Below, piece by piece: positions 33,491 through 42,364 of a DNA stretch of 64,000 nt (its first letter is position 1; each line of letters starts with the position of its first letter). The stretch spans positions 620,001 to 684,000 of the forward strand of contig NZ_CP047593.1 of NCBI RefSeq assembly GCF_009905215.1, in the 5' to 3' direction. This DNA is from Tichowtungia aerotolerans (GTDB taxonomy: Bacteria > Verrucomicrobiota > Kiritimatiellia > Kiritimatiellales > Tichowtungiaceae). The notes under the pieces are model-generated. The model searched no databases and was not told where the DNA came from. It was given only the letters and a program-made list of their open reading frames with translations. Position numbers and translations under genes: made by a program.

Positions 33491-34480
33491 CTAGCTTTTG
33501 AATATGCCCTTTGGGCTGGGGGCGGGATTGATATAAAGCAGCCTTTGCCATCGGCCTCTTTCCTCTCTGTAATGCCCCGGCAGACGGCTTAGGCGTGACG
33601 GATTAGCGCAAGCAGGGTCACACCCCATCGGGACAAGCATTTTCCTGTACAGGGTTTCCTTTACAGTGAGCCGCCATTGTTCGGGGGTGTAGATTTCTGA
33701 AAGCTTTATCCATGCATGAATGCTTTTCCCGCCTGAATCAATGAGGGCGGCAATGGGAAACGGGGCCGCACACCAGAAAGCTATCTGGTCTTCGCGGCTC
33801 ATATTGTCGAATTCCGCCACCGCAAACCGATATTCTTTTATTGCCGCATCGCATCGCATTGAGTCCTTCCCGTCTTTAGTTTTGTGTGTCGTTCCTGTTA
33901 ATGGGTTAGGGATTATGTGCGGCATTTTGCTGGTGTCCTGATCCTGTATGATGAACTCCTTAAAATCTGCCACAGTGCAGGGCTCTTTTAGATAGCGAGA
34001 ACCGATAAAAAGGTATTCACAAGGCGCATAGAATGCTTCCAGCAGGCAAAGGGAATCCTCAAAAGGATGCCCGCCTAGTTGCAATGTGCTTTTTTCCAGC
34101 AGGGCATTTTCTGAATATTTTCTACCCACCTGTATCAACCGTTTTTTCAACGTAGCGGGAGCGCAGGACAAGCCGATTGTCGGGGGCGGTGGTGCGGGTA
34201 TGTTTTCTGCTCCTTGCTCATGGTCGGCGCGGGCCTTTTGAACAGCACTCCAAATTTCCGAGTCTGGCACATAGCGGGCGCACTCATCGGTTTGCCCGCG
34301 AATGTCTTCAAAGATCGTCTCATCGTCAAAGCCCGCTTTCACTCCGATATTCGCTACCCCCAAAATAGCGGGATGATACCCCGCACCTGTAGGGGGAAGG
34401 GTTTCCAGCTTGTGCAGGTATTTTGAGCGCATATCCGGGGCGTGCTGGCGGAGATGTTGTTTTAGTTTTTCTTTGTTCAT
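33491..34480 (-). CDS. AEP-type primase
   Basis: 329 residues. The centre has the archaeo-eukaryotic primase pattern: FAVAEFDN (motif I acidic residues), IDSGGKSIHAWIKL (the SxH motif II) and GCDPACANPSRLSRLPGHYR near the C-terminus, typical of plasmid and satellite primases. An N-terminal helical region (residues 1-110; EIWSAVQKARADHEQG) resembles PriCT-like modules. It lies downstream of an origin-like region and convergent to the small cargo ORF. It most likely primes replication of the excised element with the helicase encoded upstream. Confidence 0.75.
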   Translation of the reverse strand: MNKEKLKQHLRQHAPDMRSKYLHKLETLPPTGAGYHPAILGVANIGVKAGFDDETIFEDIRGQTDECARYVPDSEIWSAVQKARADHEQGAENIPAPPPPTIGLSCAPATLKKRLIQVGRKYSENALLEKSTLQLGGHPFEDSLCLLEAFYAPCEYLFIGSRYLKEPCTVADFKEFIIQDQDTSKMPHIIPNPLTGTTHKTKDGKDSMRCDAAIKEYRFAVAEFDNMSREDQIAFWCAAPFPIAALIDSGGKSIHAWIKLSEIYTPEQWRLTVKETLYRKMLVPMGCDPACANPSRLSRLPGHYREERGRWQRLLYINPAPSPKGIFKS

Positions 34481-34709
34481 GGCAATTTCTCCTTTTTTTT
34501 CTGCGTGTGTGTGTGGTGACGGGGTGTCACCCTCTGCCCCATTCCTGTGTTATTTATATTATTATTATCTGACTATAGAGGTAGAGGGTGGAGCCTTGAC
34601 ACCAGCCTTTATTTATAGGGCTAAAAAGGTGACACACGCGGTTTTTCAAGCCCGGCAAGGGTGACACCCGTCTCAAGGGATTTTGATTTTTTAGCTCTTT
34701 TTTCAAAAT
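34481..34709. other. Candidate replication origin with GTGACAC repeats
   Basis: The 229-bp gap between helicase and primase genes holds GGTGAC-5-GTCACC at 34515-34531, TTGACACC near 34596, GGTGACAC at 34628-34635 and GGGTGACACCC at 34659-34669. An AT-rich stretch (34541-34578) lies between the first and the others. Short repeats around an AT-rich tract next to primase and helicase genes are what an iteron-type or P4-type origin looks like. Confidence 0.5.
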
Positions 34710-36068
34710 CTAGCCCCCTTGTTCTTTTTCCGGTGCGATACACCATTCCCTGTTAGATTTGCTTCTTACGCTCTCAACCCGTTCAGGGTGTATTTTCTGA
34801 AGCCTTCCAAGCAGGGCCGCGCACGCACTGGGGAAGCTGAACAACTGGCTTGTCTGTTGCGGTGCTGCCGTCCTAAGCATTCCGTCTAACGATGCCGCCG
34901 AACCCCGGAACGGAAGCCGAATATGCGTCTCTATCAGCTCAAGCAGCTCTGTTTCCTTGGAGGTATTGCGGAGTGCCCGCAAAAGCTCGGGATGATGAAA
35001 GGCCTTTACTACATACCGTTCAGATCGTTTGTCGGCGGGCACGTCCATATCTTTGAGCACGTACAGAAGTCCGCTTGCATCACTGCATAGCCGCTTCCAG
35101 AATTGCGACCGCTCCTCTGCCGTATTGGTTGGCATTGGTAGCGGAGATTTCCGTGCTTGCAACAGGATAATTTTATCCTCAAGGCTCTTTTCCATCCGGG
35201 GAAGAACCTGCAAATTTTCTTCCTCATCGTTCAGGCTGAAACTCAAAACCCAGAACGGGGAAAGCATGATTGCATCCCTGCCTTTCGCATGCAGGCGGTG
35301 TTCGGAGCCTACAGCAATTTGCTTTATCTCATTTCCTAGGCTCTCCCGGCTTCGGTGATCAGTGCTTGCACTTTCATCGTCAATAATCAGGTGCTCCGCT
35401 CCGAACAGTTCCGAATTAAATTCTGTGCGCCCTGTCAGATAGCGATAGGGCTTTGCAGAGCGTCCGCCTAACGTGTAGCTGACTATTTTCTGAAGCAAGG
35501 ATTTGCCGCTCCCGGGCTCTCCGCCGATAACAAGGGCCTGTCTGGGTTTCTCACGCTCCCAGATTATCCCTTTCCACCATAGCAAAAAAGTTTCCAACTG
35601 ATCGGCGTTGTGCCCAAGCAGTCCGTCTAAAAATTCAAGCAGGACGGCATACTCTCCCTCCACTATATCAAAGGGCTTTGCCTCTGATGTAACCAGAATT
35701 CGATTCCCGCACTGCTCTACCATCCCGCAAGGATACCCGGCAAGCGGCCCTGCAAATTGAATGCTCTGATTGTCCTGAACGAACAGCAAACAATCGTCAA
35801 TAAGGCTTAGCTCTGTAAGCGGGTCGCGGGCATTGGAAATACCTAGCTTTTTCAGTCGCCTCTTTACGTCAGACAACGGGAGGGCAATATAGCTTCCATC
35901 GCTCGCCCCATACAGATACCGGTTCCGCTGGTGGTCAAAATAGATATGTTTCACAAGCTCAGGGCTGAACTGGACCATCTCTTGCCGAAACCCGCTGAAC
36001 AATGGATGATCCAGCGGGTTCGGGTCATTAGCTACAGCTATTGCCTTTCGTTGGGAGCTGTTAGTCAT
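34710..36068 (-). CDS. SF3-type replicative helicase
   Basis: 452 residues. Walker A GGEPGSGKSLLQ at about 187-198, Walker B HLIIDDES about 45 residues later, and a sensor/arginine region (VLSFSLNDEEENLQVLPRME). This is the C-terminal ATPase of DUF5906/P4-alpha-like primase-helicases, without a primase head, which the separate downstream gene supplies. It probably unwinds the element's origin as a hexamer. The start overlaps the previous gene by 8 bp (AATGACTAA). Splitting of primase and helicase into two genes is a small variation on the P4 layout. Confidence 0.8.
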   Translation of the reverse strand: MTNSSQRKAIAVANDPNPLDHPLFSGFRQEMVQFSPELVKHIYFDHQRNRYLYGASDGSYIALPLSDVKRRLKKLGISNARDPLTELSLIDDCLLFVQDNQSIQFAGPLAGYPCGMVEQCGNRILVTSEAKPFDIVEGEYAVLLEFLDGLLGHNADQLETFLLWWKGIIWEREKPRQALVIGGEPGSGKSLLQKIVSYTLGGRSAKPYRYLTGRTEFNSELFGAEHLIIDDESASTDHRSRESLGNEIKQIAVGSEHRLHAKGRDAIMLSPFWVLSFSLNDEEENLQVLPRMEKSLEDKIILLQARKSPLPMPTNTAEERSQFWKRLCSDASGLLYVLKDMDVPADKRSERYVVKAFHHPELLRALRNTSKETELLELIETHIRLPFRGSAASLDGMLRTAAPQQTSQLFSFPSACAALLGRLQKIHPERVESVRSKSNREWCIAPEKEQGG

Positions 36069-36414
36069 TAGCAGCCCCTTCCAAAAAGTCGGGGTGCGCT
36101 TTGAGAATCATTTTTATGATTTGTCGGAGGCGCATCTTTGATGCGCTCAGCGGAATGGAAACAATCTCATCAAGAGGCAAGGCCCATTTCGGGTTTACTT
36201 TGATCCGGTCATCTTCTTTTACCTTTCCGTAAAAGTTGAATCCCAGTATCTCAACATTCTTGAGGTCATCCCCTTTGATGGATATGCCAAGGAAATAGTT
36301 TCCCGGAATCAGCTCAAACGAAAAGGGTTCCTCTTGGCTTTGAGATTGGCCGTCACCACAGCAAGTTACAGGAGAGATAAGGATTAGCTTTGTTACGTCT
36401 TGCCTGTCACTCAT
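36061..36414 (-). CDS. Small unknown protein of the element's replication operon
   Basis: 117 residues from an ATG that overlaps the AlpA-like gene's stop (ATGA). The N-terminal part is serine/glutamine-rich, then beta-type pattern (FELIPGNYFLGISIKGDDLKN). I recognise no domain. Its position between the AlpA-like regulator and helicase suggests a replication or copy-control accessory. Confidence 0.6.
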   Translation of the reverse strand: MSDRQDVTKLILISPVTCCGDGQSQSQEEPFSFELIPGNYFLGISIKGDDLKNVEILGFNFYGKVKEDDRIKVNPKWALPLDEIVSIPLSASKMRLRQIIKMILKAHPDFLEGAAND

Positions 36415-36614
36415 GCCGCACCCCCAATCTTGCACTCTTCTAAGAAGAGGTCGAGGTCGGCAATGTCATAAACAAGACAGCGAGGCCCTATTTTAGAATA
36501 AGGAATTCGCCCTTGTTTGGTGAGGTCGTGTAAATAGCGCCGGGAAATTCCCAGATATTCACTAGCCGCCCCCGCCTTAAGGGCGCGTGGTTTTGTTTTG
36601 TTGCTTATCGCCAT
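36411..36614 (-). CDS. AlpA/excisionase-like DNA-binding protein
   Basis: 67 residues forming one MerR/AlpA-type winged helix: KAGAASEYLGISRRYLHDL is the recognition part, followed by GRIPYSKIGPRCLVYDIADL and a terminal helix. Such proteins bind att sites to direct excision or activate integrase-element genes. It heads the replication operon on the minus strand and is divergent from nothing; transcription begins in the 109-bp gap up to 36723. Confidence 0.85.
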   Translation of the reverse strand: MAISNKTKPRALKAGAASEYLGISRRYLHDLTKQGRIPYSKIGPRCLVYDIADLDLFLEECKIGGAA

Positions 36615-36723
36615 ATTATCTCCTTCTGTTTGTCTATGTACGGCAAGATGAGATTCTCGCCTTCAGGAGGAGATAATGGAGGACTGTTGCAGCAAGCACA
36701 AAGGTGCTAAATTAGACACATAG

Positions 36724-37296
36724 CTAGGGAGAATACAATATTGCTAAAGCCCTGATGTTTTTCAGGTCGCCATCCATCGAGTCTCGACATAGCTCAAGAT
36801 ACGAAAGAAAACAGCTGGCAGAGCCCGTCTTTGGGGCCATTTCTGCATGTTTTTCAAACAGGTCTGCAAACTGCCTAAAAACATATCTTTGCAGCAAGCT
36901 GTAGGGCTTCCGGCTCTTTCCCTTACCAAACTTTTTTGACAGAATGCTTTGGTAAAAGCTCACCCCATCATGATTCGGACAATTCGGCTTTTTTGTTTTT
37001 TTCCAAAGCGAGTCGAGGCCTCGCTGTAGGTCGCTTTTCCTGCGAGCCAGTTTTATTTCCAACCCGTCCACCCTTATATAGTCGATATTTAGCAGTTCTT
37101 TTTCGCTCAAAGTCTTCAGGTAAGCCTTGAACTCATTTGATTCCGGAAGGCGTGAATTAAAAACATGCTGAAAACAAATGCAAAGAGGAATGGTGTCTCT
37201 TGCTAAGGCAGTTGCGGCTTCTGGGGAAAGAGTAGGAATATAAGCTCCTACCCTGCCGGGGGTGATAAATTCTGATAGGGTTTCTAGCTTGCTCAT
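36724..37296 (-). CDS. Unknown protein coupled to the integrase
   Basis: 190 residues from an ATG that overlaps the integrase stop (ATGA), so it is translated with it. It is rich in lysine, leucine and cysteine in its first half (IPLCICFQHVFNSRLPESNE) and helical in the second (LQRYVFRQFADLFEKHAE). No known domain recognised. Translational coupling to the integrase suggests a role in integration/excision control or immunity. Confidence 0.6.
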   Translation of the reverse strand: MSKLETLSEFITPGRVGAYIPTLSPEAATALARDTIPLCICFQHVFNSRLPESNEFKAYLKTLSEKELLNIDYIRVDGLEIKLARRKSDLQRGLDSLWKKTKKPNCPNHDGVSFYQSILSKKFGKGKSRKPYSLLQRYVFRQFADLFEKHAEMAPKTGSASCFLSYLELCRDSMDGDLKNIRALAILYSP

Positions 37297-38513
37297 GCCG
37301 CCTTCGACTTTTTTATTTGCACCACCTTCCCCGCTGTTGCGGGTTTGATTTGGAAATACGATTGCGCCTGTGCTTTGCGGTTTTTCGCAAGGCCTTTGTA
37401 GTGCCGCTGGAGCATTTTAGAATCTGTGTGCCCTAGGCGGTGCAGGGTTTCATCCAACCCTTCCAGCGCAAAGCAAAAGGTTGCAAAGGTGTGTCGCGCC
37501 CCGTCCTGAATAGATGGAGCTTCGGCCTTTTGGTAGACCTTTACGCGCCACCGCTTGAGAGTAGTCGCGGAGTACGGGAAAATCTTCCCGTCTTTTTTGC
37601 GGTATTTCAAAAGCCATGCTTTCAGATTCTCCGGCATGGTGACAATACGGGCCGAGCGGGTTTTGGATTGATCGGCCCGAATGTGAATTTCCCCGAGATT
37701 CAAATCAACATCCTTCCAGCCTAGACGGGTGATTTCTTCGGGGCGCACCCCGGCGAAAAAAGCAAGAGCAAGGTATGGCACAAGGTCGGGGTGCAGTTCC
37801 TCTGCCTGTTTGAAAATGGCTTTTACCTCTTTGGGTGTATAAATGCCGGGGGTGTGCGATTCCATCACTGTTTGGCGGGTGCGTTTAACGGGATTGGCGG
37901 TCGCTTTGCCCTCCCGCATTGCCCAATTGTAGAACCCACCCAGATAGCGTTTTAGATTTGCACGGCTCGTTCCCTGAATCCCTTGTTCATCTAAAAAAAC
38001 GTCAATGTCCTTCGGTTCTACGGCATCAACCGCCATATGTTCGAACGCTTCCTTGCAGGGTTTTAGCCATTTTTTAATTTCGCTGAACGAGCGGGGGCGC
38101 AAATCGCCGCGCTTCATGTCACGTTCTTTTTTCTGGATATACTGCTCTACTAAAGGGCCGAAACCGTTCGAGCTATCAACTTTTTGATGGTGTTTTATGT
38201 AGAACTTAGCAGCAGCTCTCAGGTTTACCCCGTATTCTTTCAGCAAAAACAGGGCTTCAACTGCATCCGTTTTTTGTTCATCGCTGAACCGCAGGGCAGC
38301 AATCCCCTTGTTCCCGGCCTCAATGCTCTTCTTTTGCGCCCAGCCAATGGCAGCATCTTTTGTTTTGCAGGTCTTCCGAACATGCTTGCCGGATTTGCGC
38401 CCAAGGTCTACCTGATACCGCTTCCCTGCCGTTGTCTCAATTAGCCGAATTCGAAAGCCGTGGTGAATCTCGAATTTGTCCTCTTTGAATGTCGCATCCG
38501 TTGCCTTTTTCAT
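37293..38513 (-). CDS. Tyrosine-type site-specific integrase
   Basis: 406 residues. An N-terminal SAM-like region (about 110-210), and a catalytic domain with the first arginine in FFAGVRPEEITRLGW, a GARHTFATFCF block for the second arginine, LGHTDS for the second histidine, and YKGL with the nucleophile tyrosine in RHYKGL. The first H of the HxxR motif appears as Q in IQDGARHT, a known type of change in this subgroup. It catalyses recombination between the 45-bp att repeats; attR begins 126 bp upstream of its start. Confidence 0.93.
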   Translation of the reverse strand: MKKATDATFKEDKFEIHHGFRIRLIETTAGKRYQVDLGRKSGKHVRKTCKTKDAAIGWAQKKSIEAGNKGIAALRFSDEQKTDAVEALFLLKEYGVNLRAAAKFYIKHHQKVDSSNGFGPLVEQYIQKKERDMKRGDLRPRSFSEIKKWLKPCKEAFEHMAVDAVEPKDIDVFLDEQGIQGTSRANLKRYLGGFYNWAMREGKATANPVKRTRQTVMESHTPGIYTPKEVKAIFKQAEELHPDLVPYLALAFFAGVRPEEITRLGWKDVDLNLGEIHIRADQSKTRSARIVTMPENLKAWLLKYRKKDGKIFPYSATTLKRWRVKVYQKAEAPSIQDGARHTFATFCFALEGLDETLHRLGHTDSKMLQRHYKGLAKNRKAQAQSYFQIKPATAGKVVQIKKSKAA

Positions 38514-38565
38514 AATGGCAACATGATGAAAGATAGGCGTGGAAAAGCAAGCATTCGTTGCAAAT

Positions 38566-38574
38566 TGGTTGCAT
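38566..38574 (+). promoter_or_regulatory. Candidate integrase arm-binding site, right end
   Basis: TGGTTGCAT, identical to the two left-end copies, lies between the integrase start and attR. A related GTTGCAA is at 38557. Confidence 0.4.
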
Positions 38575-38638
38575 CTTTATTTTTATTACTACAGTAACAA
38601 TCTACATTGCAACACTTTATAAAATCATGACCTACTGT

Positions 38639-38683
38639 CTCTTAATCAGCGGGTCCAGGGTTCGAGCCCCTGCGCGTCTACCA
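38639..38683 (+). repeat. Right attachment repeat
   Basis: 45 bp identical to the 3' part of tRNA-Lys, ending in CCA. It contains no complete tRNA, only the anticodon-loop-to-CCA segment, as expected for attR. Confidence 0.9.
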
Positions 38684-38698
38684 TTTGATTCCGCACCT

Positions 38699-39436
38699 TT
38701 ACTGAACCCCAACGCGGGCGTTGGAGTATTTCGGTCGAGGGATGGGGCGGGATTTGAGCTGATCGCTGAAAAAGTCCTCCTCCTCAAAGCCTCGCAAGGC
38801 ATCCAGCCGGTCTTCTGTAATCCAGCTGAGGTCGGTTTTGAACTCAACCGGATGATCCTGCCGATCGAATATAATCACAACATATCCGGCATACAGACAG
38901 CCGCGCAACTGATAGTTGTATTCCATATACCGTCGGGATTCGGTCTCCAGCGACATCTGACAGGTATAATCGTTCTCTTCATTAAAACTCAAAGGCTTCG
39001 AGGCTTTGCGCAATAACCTGTAGCCATCGTCGGCGACTTCTTCACCGATCAGATACACCTCCATGCGCAGCGTGTCGCTTTCAATGTTATCTTTCGCCTC
39101 CACCACAACGGTCCCGGTTACAATTCGGATGATATCATCCGCCAACGCATTTTTGCTCCTGAATTTGGCACGCGAGGAATCGGAGAACTTGATGTTCACC
39201 TTAGGAATAAAAATGGAGGACAGGTGCTTCTTGTCCCATTCAGACAGCTCTCCGAGCGGAATATACTCTTTTTCTCCGGCAGAGGTTTCGATCTGCACCT
39301 TACCAAGAAGTACCCGTACGAATCGGCCTTCAATCCTCTCACCGGACTGCGTGCGCCAGATGCGCATACCGTCGGCACCTGCACAGATCACTGCGCAGCC
39401 AAACAGTATTCCTAAAATGGTTCGGCTCATTTTCAT
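38699..39436 (-). CDS. Secreted SHD1-like protein
   Basis: 245 residues with a signal peptide (MKMSRTILGILFGCAVICAG). Residues 25-75 resemble an SLA1 homology 1-type domain (MRIWRTQSGERIEGRFVRVL, then YIPLGELSEWDKKHL), frequent in secreted proteins of Verrucomicrobia and Kiritimatiellota. The remainder is a beta-rich domain without recognised motifs. It begins 3 bp after the stop of the upstream TonB-like gene, so the two are an operon. Confidence 0.65.
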   Translation of the reverse strand: MKMSRTILGILFGCAVICAGADGMRIWRTQSGERIEGRFVRVLLGKVQIETSAGEKEYIPLGELSEWDKKHLSSIFIPKVNIKFSDSSRAKFRSKNALADDIIRIVTGTVVVEAKDNIESDTLRMEVYLIGEEVADDGYRLLRKASKPLSFNEENDYTCQMSLETESRRYMEYNYQLRGCLYAGYVVIIFDRQDHPVEFKTDLSWITEDRLDALRGFEEEDFFSDQLKSRPIPRPKYSNARVGVQ

Positions 39437-39439
39437 AAA

Positions 39440-40555
39440 TCAGTACACATTGAACATTAAGTCGCTGTCCAGATTGATCTCTCCCGGGGTCAGCAGGTAG
39501 GTCATTTTATTTTTCACCTTCTCGGGGATCTCCGCGGTATGGAATACCGGCAGGATTGGCATCCCATCCTCGTTTTTAGGATAAATGGCACCCTGCTCCT
39601 CCACTGCAAGCATGGCTTTGAACCAGCCGCCGTAATAATCGCCGGCGATCACTTCCATATCCACCGGAACGCCGGGCTCAAGCTCAAACCAGTCGCTGAC
39701 CGTGGCCCACCCGTGCCCCATCAGATATTTCCAGCTGTCTTTATGCGCCGAACGCCAGTCGCCGAAGTGCAGCATCTGGGAGTTTCCGAAACCGGTCACC
39801 AGCACGACCTGCTTGTTCACCCGAACAATCAGGTAGTTGTCTCCGGTTCCGCGGAAACGAAAACGTCCGCCGTCCTTGCGGGCGATCTTTCCTTTATAAT
39901 GAATCAGCCAGAATGCCGGACTCACCTGCTCACTCAGCTGAATGCCGAACTGTGCCGGACCATGTTCCGACGGAATCGGGGGAATCATAAAATGCGTTGT
40001 GTAGAGTTTTTGAGGAGAGCGGTAGTACGGGGCGAACACACGCGGGTTCCAGCCGGAGTTCATGAACCGACGGATCAGGGCCTGTGTTTTATCAACCCCG
40101 ATTGCTTCAAAAGATCCGTCGCGCTTCATTTCCAGGGAATAAAACGTTCCCTCAAAATCATTCCCCATCGCAATGGAGTTTTTCGTGCCGAACAGTCCGA
40201 TGTCCGAAGCATCGGGCATCAGCTCAAACCCGCCGACGCCTCCGCCGAGCCCTTTTGACATACTCGGCATCTCAGGCAGCTGCAGCTGAGTCATATTCTG
40301 AACATTCTTTGAAGTAATCCGACTGGCCGCTTTGGGGCGAACCTGCTTCTTCACCTTCACCTTCGGTTTTTTAAGCTCCATCTTCTGGCGCTTCACCGGC
40401 GGCGGCGGTTCAAATTTCTTTTCCGGCTTCTGGACCATCGTAAAGACGACCAACCCGCCGGCCAGCAGAGCGATTCCGCCATGAATCAGCATGCTCACCA
40501 GCACCGCTGTCGGCACGCCCTTGATCAACCCACCATTTTTTGTGCTCTTGGCCAT
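39440..40555 (-). CDS. TonB-like/PA14-like membrane-anchored protein
   Basis: 371 residues. An N-terminal helix (VPTAVLVSMLIHGGIALLAGG) resembling the TonB anchor, a proline/lysine-rich stretch (EPPPPVKRQKMELKKPKVKV, a periplasmic spacer), then a domain of about 230 residues with a PA14-like pattern (FRFRGTGDNYLIVRVNKQVV and MEVIAGDYYGGWFKAML). TonB-type anchor joined to a ligand-binding domain suggests a periplasmic sensor or energy-linked complex, not a classical TonB, which lacks PA14. Function unknown. It precedes the SHD1-like gene. Confidence 0.65.
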   Translation of the reverse strand: MAKSTKNGGLIKGVPTAVLVSMLIHGGIALLAGGLVVFTMVQKPEKKFEPPPPVKRQKMELKKPKVKVKKQVRPKAASRITSKNVQNMTQLQLPEMPSMSKGLGGGVGGFELMPDASDIGLFGTKNSIAMGNDFEGTFYSLEMKRDGSFEAIGVDKTQALIRRFMNSGWNPRVFAPYYRSPQKLYTTHFMIPPIPSEHGPAQFGIQLSEQVSPAFWLIHYKGKIARKDGGRFRFRGTGDNYLIVRVNKQVVLVTGFGNSQMLHFGDWRSAHKDSWKYLMGHGWATVSDWFELEPGVPVDMEVIAGDYYGGWFKAMLAVEEQGAIYPKNEDGMPILPVFHTAEIPEKVKNKMTYLLTPGEINLDSDLMFNVY

Positions 40556-40876
40556 ATGACAGACAAACGTTTATTCTGTGTTATTTCTGATCAATACGTT
40601 TACCAACGAGAAACCGGTTACAGTTCTCATCGGCCACTTTATGCCTTCAACCCACACCCCTTCTCTACACCCACGTCTTAAAACAGTTAAAGACACAACA
40701 GTGAAGCGCATCCTGATTCCAATTTACCAAAGGATCTTTCAAATTCGCTAGCACGTTAAAGACAAGTAGCAGAACGATCACGCCATAAGAACCCACGCGT
40801 CTTTTCTCCAAAGGTTGGAAAACCAGTTGCATCGCAAGACACATTTTTCCAAGGTCTGGAAACAAAGGAAACTTTC
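40556..40876. other. 321-bp divergent intergenic region
   Basis: It separates the TonB-like operon and the symporter gene. The right half has paired repeats at 40806-40861. AAAGGAAA near 40863 is the likely symporter ribosome site. I see no tRNA, small ORF with a convincing start, or terminator. Confidence 0.5.
40806..40861. repeat. Paired TTCCAA palindromes before the symporter gene
   Basis: Copy with one changed base (CTCCAAAGGTTGGAA) at 40806-40820 and TTCCAAGGTCTGGAA at 40847-40861, starts 41 bp apart. The second ends 16 bp before the symporter start. Confidence 0.7.
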
Positions 40877-42349
40877 ATGGAACACCTCGGCATACTCATC
40901 ACCTTCGCGGCTTATCTGCTCTTCATGCTCGCCGTGGGAACCCACTTCTACAAACGCAACGAATCCCTTTCGGACTACCTGATTGGTGACCGCCAGCTTA
41001 ACAAATGGGTCACCTCCATGAGCGCACAGGCCTCTGACATGAGCGGCTGGCTGCTGCTCGGGCTTCCCGGCTATGCCTACCTTCAGGGCATGGAAGCATT
41101 CTGGATTGCCTTCGGTCTCGCTGCCGGCACCTACCTGAACTGGAAATTTGTTGCGCGGCGGCTGAGGTGCTACACCGAAGCCGCCGGAAACGCCATCACT
41201 CTGCCGGATTATTTCGCCAACCGTTTTGAAGACCACAACCGGCTTCTGCGCGTTTTATCCGCCCTCTTTATCCTCGTCTTCTTCCTGATCTATACCGCCT
41301 CCGGATTCGTCGCCGGCGCCAAGCTCTTCGAGTCGGTCTTCGGGCTGCCTTACCAAAGCGCACTGCTCATCGGCGCCGTCGTTATCATCTCCTACACCGC
41401 ACTCGGCGGTTTCATGGCCGTCAGCTGGACCGACTTCTTTCAGGGCATCATCATGTTCTTTGCCATCATCACCGTTCCAATGCTTGGAATCCATGCGGCA
41501 GGGGGATTCGCGGAGTCTTCCAATGCCTGGAAAAATGTCAGCCCCGGTTTTCTCAGCATTTTCACGGATGGAGCGGGAACTCAACTTCGAGCCACAGCGA
41601 TCCTCTCTCTGGCAGCATGGGGAATCGGATATTTCGGACAGCCGCACATCCTCACCCGCTTCATGGCAATCCGGTCTCCCTCTGAAATCAAACCGGCCCG
41701 GCACATTGCCATGACATGGGTCCTCGTCAGTCTCTTCTGCGCCCTACTGGTTGGATTCGTCGGACGCGCGATTCTGCCGGAACTTCTTTCCAAAACGGAT
41801 TCAGAAAAGGTCTTCATGATTCTCGTCAATCAGCTCACACATCCGCTCATCGGCGGCATTCTGCTCGCCGCAGCTCTCGCGGCCATCATGAGCACTGCCG
41901 ACTCGCAGCTGCTGGTCACCTCCTCCGCGCTCACCGAAGACCTCTATCGCGTCATCATTCGACCCAAGGCCTCCGATCGCGAACTCGTCTGGGTCAGTCG
42001 CGGCACCGTTATCGGCGTTGCCGCGCTCGCCTGCGCCATTGCGTTGGAACCCGACAGCTCCGTACTCGGCCTGGTCTCCTATGCGTGGGCCGGATTCGGC
42101 GCCACGTTCGGCCCGCTCGTCCTCATGTCGCTCTACTGGAAGCGAATGACCCGCAACGGCGCTGTTGCAGGCATCATCGGCGGCGGACTCACCGTACTCA
42201 TCTGGAAACAGCTCGGCACCGGACTCTACGAAATCGTCCCCGGGTTCATCGCCTCTATTCTGCTCATCATCCTTTTCAGCAAACTCGACGAACCACCCGA
42301 TCAGAAAATCCTAACCCGTTTTGATGATGTGATAAAATCACAACACTAA
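40877..42349 (+). CDS. Sodium/solute symporter (PutP-like)
   Basis: 490 residues of the SSS family with about 13 transmembrane helices. PutP features are SLSDYLIGDRQLNKWVTSMSA, QASDMSGWLLLGLPG, YLNWKFVARRLRCYTE, IMSTADSQLLVTSSALTEDLY (Na+ site) and SYAWAGFGATFGPLVLMSLYW. The closest character is proline:Na+ symport. Two palindromes at 41475-41532 lie in the coding sequence; the second codes for SNAWK in the loop after helix 5. It is transcribed with acylphosphatase and the amidohydrolase (16-bp and about 30-bp gaps), which may process D-amino acid derivatives. Confidence 0.92.
   Translation: MEHLGILITFAAYLLFMLAVGTHFYKRNESLSDYLIGDRQLNKWVTSMSAQASDMSGWLLLGLPGYAYLQGMEAFWIAFGLAAGTYLNWKFVARRLRCYTEAAGNAITLPDYFANRFEDHNRLLRVLSALFILVFFLIYTASGFVAGAKLFESVFGLPYQSALLIGAVVIISYTALGGFMAVSWTDFFQGIIMFFAIITVPMLGIHAAGGFAESSNAWKNVSPGFLSIFTDGAGTQLRATAILSLAAWGIGYFGQPHILTRFMAIRSPSEIKPARHIAMTWVLVSLFCALLVGFVGRAILPELLSKTDSEKVFMILVNQLTHPLIGGILLAAALAAIMSTADSQLLVTSSALTEDLYRVIIRPKASDRELVWVSRGTVIGVAALACAIALEPDSSVLGLVSYAWAGFGATFGPLVLMSLYWKRMTRNGAVAGIIGGGLTVLIWKQLGTGLYEIVPGFIASILLIILFSKLDEPPDQKILTRFDDVIKSQH
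41475..41532. repeat. Paired TTCCAA palindromes inside the symporter gene
   Basis: TTCCAATGCTTGGAA at 41475-41489 and TTCCAATGCCTGGAA at 41518-41532, starts 43 bp apart. The first is read in a different frame (VPMLGI) from the second (SNAWK). Confidence 0.7.
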
Positions 42350-42364
42350 AACAATCAGACCAAC

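Noticed and set aside
36676-36720. 15-residue frame with strong AGGAGG before it between AlpA-like and the unknown gene
   Set aside because: Too short and lacking any support; the purine run may be coincidence in the promoter region.
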